Positions 22,629-27,401 of a stretch of 27,401 bases of DNA are shown here, one piece after another (within the stretch, counting starts at the first letter, position 1; the number at the start of each line of letters is the position of its first letter). Where the stretch lies: the NCBI GenBank assembly GCA_937876695.1, contig CALFHW010000173.1:1-27401 (forward strand). The letters are read 5' to 3'. The stretch comes from an uncultured bacterium (GTDB lineage Bacteria > Patescibacteriota > Dojkabacteria > CALFHW01). The notes below the pieces were generated by a model that saw nothing but the letters and a program-made list of their open reading frames with translations, was not told the DNA's origin and did not search any database. Made by a program: the position numbers and the translations under genes.

Positions 22629-22640
22629 TATAATTAACCC
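22629..22640 (+). promoter_or_regulatory. Consensus -10 of secG, leaderless
   Basis: TATAAT (22629-22634) ends six bases before the ATG at 22641, in the 14-base gap after the upstream membrane protein gene. No convincing -35 is seen at the right distance. The hexamer matches the consensus exactly. Confidence 0.65.
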
Positions 22641-22865
22641 ATGGAGATTTTACTAGTTGCACAGATAGTATTAGCGGTGGTCATTACCATCGTTATACTT
22701 ATGCAGAGGGGCACTTCCGGCCTTGGCACAGTGTTTGGAGGAAGCGTAGCCGATACCTACCGCAGCAAAAGAGGTCTAGAGGCAGTTTTGCACAACCTCA
22801 CCATTATCCTGGGTGTACTTTTTATTGCCAATAGCATCGCGATAGTAATTATTTCAGCGAGCTAG
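22641..22865 (+). CDS. secG: Preprotein translocase subunit SecG
   Basis: A 74-residue protein with two transmembrane helices. The family's conserved loop is visible: VILMQRGTSGLGTVFGGS after the first helix, with the LMQ and the Gly-rich stretch typical of SecG. The second helix starts near HNLTIILGVLFI. SecG stimulates SecA-driven protein export by the SecYE channel; secA is also in this window but not adjacent. It precedes a large peptide-binding protein gene by two bases, a pairing that suggests one transcript. Its own -10 at a six-base distance points to a leaderless mRNA. Confidence 0.92.
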   Translation: MEILLVAQIVLAVVITIVILMQRGTSGLGTVFGGSVADTYRSKRGLEAVLHNLTIILGVLFIANSIAIVIISAS

Positions 22866-22867
22866 TC

Positions 22868-24688
22868 ATGAAAAATGTAGGTATTAGGGATATATTTTGG
22901 GAGTACCCAAACGTATTTTTTTTTGGGGATAGATCATATTTCGGGCGTTTAGCCTCCTTCTACAGTAGCACCAGGCCTTTCAGCTATATCCTCACCACAG
23001 GTTTTATATTCTTGTGTTTAGCTCTGGCAGTTATGTCAGGTATCGAAGTCCTATTCAGTTTCAACCAAAACATATTCATCGAAGGAGTAATCACCGGACT
23101 TAGCCCTAGTGGAGACCCCAGAGGTCCAGTAAGACTTACCCCGTTACAAACGACCAATACTCAGCTAGATAAGGACATTATGGAGCTAGTATACGAACCC
23201 CTCATTAGACTTGATATGAACGGGGATATAATTCCAGTACTTGCTGAGAGATTTAGTATTGATGAGGCCCAAAACTCCAAAGCCTACCGGTTTACTTTGC
23301 GCAAAGATGTCACCTGGCACGACGGTGAAAGTTTGAAAGCTAGCGATGTTGAAGCAACTTTCAAGTTGATCAAAGAACTTGGCCAAGCAGGCATTCAAGA
23401 TATTTATGCTGCCGAAACTATGAAGGATGTAGAGATAGAAGTATTGGATAACTATGTATTTAGATTTACAGTTACCGAAAGGACTATCCCTAACTTCTAT
23501 GAACTAATCAACTTCAAAATACTGCCTGGTCATTTAATCGAGCAATACAGAAACGCCATTCTCAGTGGTCAGTTCACTGGGAATGAAAGGCTTAAGACAG
23601 TTGGCACAGGACCATACAGGCTAACAGACATCAAAACAGATAACGTAGTCATGAGTTCAAACAAAAGCTACTATTTGGGTGCCCCCAAGATAGACCAGCT
23701 TGTATTTCGCTTGTTCAGATCGGATAGCGAAGCTCTGCAAGCGCTAAAATCTGGTCAAGTGCACGGTATCACCAACATCACTACGGATTTAAGTTCAGAG
23801 CTGAGGCGCGTTCCCAACTTGGAATTGGTCAGCTCTAGTATCATCTATTCGCAGTATTGGGGTATTTACTTTAACCTATCAGAAAAAGGCCCTGCCAGCA
23901 TTAAAGATAAACGGGCGAGACAAGGCTTTTCTGCAGCCATCAACCGCGAGTTTGCTGTTCAAAGAGTTTATGATAAAGCCGACGTAGCCTTAGGTCCTAT
24001 CCCACAAAACAGCCCTTACTACGCTAGTAATAAGCAGCAGCCCAGTTATGACCGCGAACTGGCGCGCAAAAGATTTAGCGAGGCTGGCTGGAAACTAAAT
24101 ACTGAGAGGTTACTAGAAAAAGACGGCAAAGTACTAGAATTGACGCTGACATTTGCCGATAATGAGGATAGAGCTAACCTGGTGGAATCTATAATCTCTG
24201 ACTTAGCCGTTCAAGGAGTGAGGGTAATCCCCAAGCCAACTTCACCGCAAGAGCTGCTAGATGTACGCGTCAGGGGTGATTTCGAATTATTGCTCATGGG
24301 AGTGAGCACCTTTATCGATCCTGATCGCTATGAGTTCTTCCATTCTACACAAAGCGGCACTGATTCTGGACTAAACATCAGTTCCTACAAATCTACCCGA
24401 ACTATTTCCGACTTAGTTGAAAAAGATGGAAAAACAGTAGTCGAAAGGATTCCATTAGTGGATAAAATGCTGGATGAGGGCCGCAAACGCTCCGAGTTTA
24501 GCCAACGCAAAGAAAGGTACGATACTTTCCAAGAAATAATTGCAGATGAAGTGCCGGTTGTGTTCTTATTCCACCCTAGCTTGCGATATATTGTCCACAA
24601 AAGAGTGAAAAATGTCTCTCTAGAGGATGTGAGATTACTTGAAGATAGGTTCCATAGTGTCAAAGACTGGGAAATAATTTACAATTAA
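22868..24688 (+). CDS. Membrane-anchored peptide-binding protein (SBP family 5, OppA/DppA-like)
   Basis: A 606-residue substrate-binding protein. After a cytoplasmic leader of about 38 residues, one transmembrane helix (about 39-62) anchors it; there is no lipobox cysteine, unlike most Gram-positive OppA proteins. The ectodomain follows the family pattern: DIMELVYEPLIRLDMNGDI, then YRFTLRKDVTWHDGESLKAS, then GTGPYRL and the late SGLNISSY-like segment. It would bind peptides outside the membrane. No ABC permease or ATPase genes are in the window, so partner genes must be elsewhere or the protein works alone as a scavenging receptor. It starts two bases after secG. Confidence 0.88.
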   Translation: MKNVGIRDIFWEYPNVFFFGDRSYFGRLASFYSSTRPFSYILTTGFIFLCLALAVMSGIEVLFSFNQNIFIEGVITGLSPSGDPRGPVRLTPLQTTNTQLDKDIMELVYEPLIRLDMNGDIIPVLAERFSIDEAQNSKAYRFTLRKDVTWHDGESLKASDVEATFKLIKELGQAGIQDIYAAETMKDVEIEVLDNYVFRFTVTERTIPNFYELINFKILPGHLIEQYRNAILSGQFTGNERLKTVGTGPYRLTDIKTDNVVMSSNKSYYLGAPKIDQLVFRLFRSDSEALQALKSGQVHGITNITTDLSSELRRVPNLELVSSSIIYSQYWGIYFNLSEKGPASIKDKRARQGFSAAINREFAVQRVYDKADVALGPIPQNSPYYASNKQQPSYDRELARKRFSEAGWKLNTERLLEKDGKVLELTLTFADNEDRANLVESIISDLAVQGVRVIPKPTSPQELLDVRVRGDFELLLMGVSTFIDPDRYEFFHSTQSGTDSGLNISSYKSTRTISDLVEKDGKTVVERIPLVDKMLDEGRKRSEFSQRKERYDTFQEIIADEVPVVFLFHPSLRYIVHKRVKNVSLEDVRLLEDRFHSVKDWEIIYN

Positions 24689-24707
24689 TTCATTAGGAAT
24701 AATTCTT

Positions 24708-25298
24708 ATGGACGTGCTGATAATTCTACTCATATTGTGTTTGATTTGCCTACCAATTATCGTCGTGGGAGCCTTGCTAGTCGCGATTTTCAATCGACTT
24801 ACTAAGCTGAAGATCTTATTGCAGGAAGGTTGGAGCGGTATTGATGTGCAATTAAAGAAGCGCTACGAGCTAATTCCCAATATTGTTGCTACTGTCAAAG
24901 GTTATGCTGCACATGAGTCTGCAGTACTTGAGAAAGTCACTGAGTACAGGAGCCTGGCTATGAACAGCACTACAAACGAACCATTTGCATCCTCAACGAA
25001 AGTGGCGAATGAGAATATGCTCACCACCAGCCTTAAGAGTCTCCTAGCGGTTAGTGAGAATTATCCTGAGTTGAAAGCGGACGCCAGCTTTCTAAAGCTG
25101 CAAACTGAGTTGAGCCAGATCGAGCGGGATCTAGAGAGAGCCAGAAGATATTACAACGGCTGCGTACGCGAGTTAAATACTCAGATAGCTAGCTTTCCGC
25201 ACAACTTAGTCTCTTCAGTTTTTGGATTTAAGCCAGGGCAGTTTTTTGAGGCCAGCGACGCAGAAAAAGAGAACGTCAAATTAAATCTCAACCAATAA
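24708..25298 (+). CDS. LemA family membrane protein
   Basis: A 196-residue protein. A single N-terminal transmembrane helix (about 3-28) is followed by the LemA helical bundle: NRLTKLKILLQEGWSGIDVQ, then LKKRYELIPNIVATVKGYA, then ENYPELKADASFLKLQTELS, and ERARRYYNGCVRELN. These are the family landmarks. The molecular role is not settled; the domain sits in the cytoplasm or outside depending on topology, and the gene commonly pairs with DUF2207 membrane proteins, as here. AGGA (24695-24698), nine bases before the ATG, is a good Shine-Dalgarno site. Its TAA overlaps the next ATG by one base. Confidence 0.93.
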   Translation: MDVLIILLILCLICLPIIVVGALLVAIFNRLTKLKILLQEGWSGIDVQLKKRYELIPNIVATVKGYAAHESAVLEKVTEYRSLAMNSTTNEPFASSTKVANENMLTTSLKSLLAVSENYPELKADASFLKLQTELSQIERDLERARRYYNGCVRELNTQIASFPHNLVSSVFGFKPGQFFEASDAEKENVKLNLNQ

Positions 25299-27401
25299 TG
25301 CTGGGCGCAGCCGACAAATCAAAAAAACTGTTCCGGGTAGCAATTGGGTTAGTAATAATATGCGCAGCATTCGTCAGTCTCTCAACCAGCACAGTTAAAG
25401 CCCAAACGAGTAGCCGGGTATACAGCATCGACAAGCTGGCAGTGGGTATTGTGGTGAATAAAGACAGTAGCATGCAAGTAACTGAGAGTTTGGATTATAC
25501 TTTCAATGGCAGCTTCAACGGGATGTTTCGAGAAATTAGACTCGATAGCCCCCAAAATAGAGCTCTCTGCTTCAGCGATGCCGATCTTCAATGCGGGGGT
25601 TTTGACTTCGTAGAAATCCAGCAAGTTCAAGTGGATGGACAAGTAGTAGATGCCAGTAGATTTGATATTGAGCGTGTCACTACAAATGGTGAGCCCAGGC
25701 TGCGAGTACAATATCGGTTTGATAATGTAAATAAACAGCCTGTGTTTTTGATCAACGAGAAACATAATTTTACCCTGACCTACAAGGTGTATGGAGCGTT
25801 GGGATTATTTACTGACTACGACTTGTTCTATTGGAACGCTGTATTTGCTGACCGAGATGTGAGCATCTCCGAAGCTGAGGTGAAAATCACCTACCCAGGA
25901 GATGTTACATTAGACCCCGATAATACCACCGTCTACAGCGGTTTATCACAAGGAACGGACTACAACGCCTTCCACGAAAATAATATATCCACTTATGTTG
26001 TCGGCAAAATCCCCGCTTTTATTGACTTCACCATTGCTCAAAAAATCCCCAAAGGCCTGATTACTGCGCCTGGGCAAATCGAGCTGACTGCCCCAGTCTG
26101 GCTGGGGGATTTGGATGTCTCACTGGTAAATAGCTCTACAAATCTGAAAACCAACACTGGCGATCTGCTTTATGCTCAAAAAAGCAGCAGCAACGATGGT
26201 GATCGTGACTTATTGCGCAGCATTCCAGCTGGGAATTACACCTTGGAAGCTAGTAGCAGCGGCTATAAACCTCGCAGCTATGATGTAACTGTCGTCTCTG
26301 GGCAGACTACCACTCTCGAAGTCCAGCTGGATCCCGAGCCATTAGCAATTATGGGCATAATAGCAGTTGTCGGAGCCAATCTGTTTTGCCTAATAGGTGC
26401 ATTCGCGCTAGTCATCTGGGCATTTCTGCACTGGCAGGTCAAGGGTCGCGATGAGGGCAGAGATCAAGTTATAATTCCTGAGTACAACATCCCAGCTGAT
26501 ATGCCACCCTACCTGCTCGGCGCCCTCAAAGATGAGCGGGTGGATAGTATTGATATCACAGCTAGTATAATTGACCTTGCTTACCGCGGTTATCTTAAGA
26601 TCACCGCCGTGGAAAATGCCAGGGGTAAAATCACTGACTACAAACTAGATAAAACTACTCCTGAAGCTACTGGTAAAAATAAACAAGCTGGGGCAACTCT
26701 AGATGCCTTCGAGGAGAAGTTAATGTCTGCATTATTTAAGTCCGGCGAAAGCGTTCAACTAAACAAAATTAAACTGCAGTTTTCTAGAGAGCTGCCAGCA
26801 TTAAAGATTTCAGGCTACGATCAACTGGTGGAATACAAGTATTTCACTAAGCGACCAGATAAGGTGAGAAATAATTGGCTGGGATTTGGGATTGCGGGCT
26901 CAACTATTCTTTTTGTCGTCAGCATTTTTCTAGTGAATGTGTTTGTGGTCACAGGTTTTTGTTTAAGTGTAGTTATTGGCCTAGTGGGTACAGTGGGGGC
27001 CCGATTTATGCCCGCACGCACGGCCTTAGGTAAAGAGCTGTTAGCCAAGGTCTGGGGATTTAAGATGTACATCGAAACAGCGGAGAAATACACTCTACAA
27101 AACCTCACCCCAGAGATGTTTGAGAAGTATCTGAGCTATGCAATTGTGTTTGGCATTGAGAAGAAATGGGCTGAGAAATTTGCGGGGATGTACCTGCCAG
27201 CGCCGAGTTGGTATAACGGTTCGAGCCTAAATACTTTCAACTCAGTCGTCTTCGCTAGCGCCCTACGGAGCTTCTCTACCACCTCAAATTCCACATTAAA
27301 CTACACCCCACCCTCCTCTTCCTCAGGTTCATCCTCAGGAGGCGGCTGGTCAGGCGGCGGTGGTTTTTCGGGCGGTTTCTCCGGCGGCGGAGGCGGAGGG
27401 G
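25298..27401 (+). CDS. DUF2207 membrane protein with PEGA-like insert, 3' end missing
   Basis: Open from ATG 25298 to the end of the window (701 codons visible); the C-terminus is cut off. Order of parts: signal peptide (about 1-36, ending STVKAQ); DUF2207 ectodomain starting around VYSIDKLAVGIVVNKDSS, with the FNGMFREIRL landmark; a PEGA-like beta domain near IPAGNYTLEASSSGYK; a transmembrane helix; a cytoplasmic segment with IPADMPPYLLGALKDERV and a further two-helix membrane hairpin; and a Gly/Ser-rich tail where the window stops. Such tails are typical of the family. Function is unknown. It overlaps the lemA stop by one base (TAATG), so the pair is coupled. Confidence 0.88.
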   Translation, partial: MLGAADKSKKLFRVAIGLVIICAAFVSLSTSTVKAQTSSRVYSIDKLAVGIVVNKDSSMQVTESLDYTFNGSFNGMFREIRLDSPQNRALCFSDADLQCGGFDFVEIQQVQVDGQVVDASRFDIERVTTNGEPRLRVQYRFDNVNKQPVFLINEKHNFTLTYKVYGALGLFTDYDLFYWNAVFADRDVSISEAEVKITYPGDVTLDPDNTTVYSGLSQGTDYNAFHENNISTYVVGKIPAFIDFTIAQKIPKGLITAPGQIELTAPVWLGDLDVSLVNSSTNLKTNTGDLLYAQKSSSNDGDRDLLRSIPAGNYTLEASSSGYKPRSYDVTVVSGQTTTLEVQLDPEPLAIMGIIAVVGANLFCLIGAFALVIWAFLHWQVKGRDEGRDQVIIPEYNIPADMPPYLLGALKDERVDSIDITASIIDLAYRGYLKITAVENARGKITDYKLDKTTPEATGKNKQAGATLDAFEEKLMSALFKSGESVQLNKIKLQFSRELPALKISGYDQLVEYKYFTKRPDKVRNNWLGFGIAGSTILFVVSIFLVNVFVVTGFCLSVVIGLVGTVGARFMPARTALGKELLAKVWGFKMYIETAEKYTLQNLTPEMFEKYLSYAIVFGIEKKWAEKFAGMYLPAPSWYNGSSLNTFNSVVFASALRSFSTTSNSTLNYTPPSSSSGSSSGGGWSGGGGFSGGFSGGGGGG

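Noticed and set aside
1..27401. TGA recoded as glycine (Gracilibacteria/Absconditabacteria code)
   Set aside because: Conserved proteins end at normal length with standard stops, including TGA for sufS, and no conserved glycine falls on an in-frame TGA.

Overview
The window looks like a compact chromosome segment from a Candidate Phyla Radiation (Patescibacteria) bacterium. Saccharibacteria is one possibility, but I cannot fix the phylum. Support comes from the small single-copy genes with almost no intergenic DNA, several convergent or divergent gene pairs that overlap, streamlined housekeeping proteins (a trigger factor with no PPIase domain, a half-length SufB/SufD-like protein, a SecA without the C-terminal zinc motif), and the LemA plus DUF2207 pair. 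All genes read cleanly with TAA, TAG and TGA as stops, so there is no sign of the TGA-glycine code. I see no rRNA, tRNA, CRISPR array, insertion sequence or prophage. No intergenic gap exceeds about 130 bases.

Layout. 1-2767: cell-envelope genes (truncated membrane protein, degenerate 2H-phosphoesterase-like protein, membrane-anchored protein, small secreted protein, sortase). 2843-6943: secA, a VOC protein and rsmE. 6930-9786: a DsbA-like thiol oxidoreductase diverging from a reduced Suf iron-sulfur module (SufB/D-like, SufS, SufU). 9862-13935: a small zinc-ribbon protein facing a leftward block of recF, trigger factor, an acidic microprotein and a dihydrouridine synthase. 13930-18219: a very tight rightward five-gene operon with an APH-fold kinase, an HxGH-type nucleotidyltransferase variant, a HIT-Nudix fusion, a dCMP deaminase with an unassigned N-terminal half, and thymidylate synthase. 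18224-21427: a GT4 glycosyltransferase with a 30-residue acidic ORF just upstream, a DHFR-family reductase, a YraN-like nuclease and a CobW-family GTPase. 21464-27401: archaeal-type UMP kinase, a small multi-span membrane protein, secG, a membrane-anchored peptide-binding protein, lemA, and a DUF2207 protein that runs off the end.

Functional links. dCMP deaminase makes dUMP, ThyA methylates it to dTMP, the DHFR-family protein could regenerate tetrahydrofolate, and UMP kinase feeds the same pyrimidine pool. SecA and SecG belong to the Sec translocon, which would export the sortase, DsbA-like, peptide-binding, LemA and DUF2207 proteins seen here.

The most striking non-coding signal is start-codon architecture. 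At eleven genes a -10-like hexamer (TAnnnT) ends 5-7 bases before the start codon, often with an extended -10 or a TTGACA box. Their mRNAs would be leaderless. Shine-Dalgarno motifs appear mostly at genes inside operons. This also corrects several start codons and exposes a divergent pair (dus and the APH-fold kinase) whose 5' ends overlap, so that each promoter lies inside the other gene.
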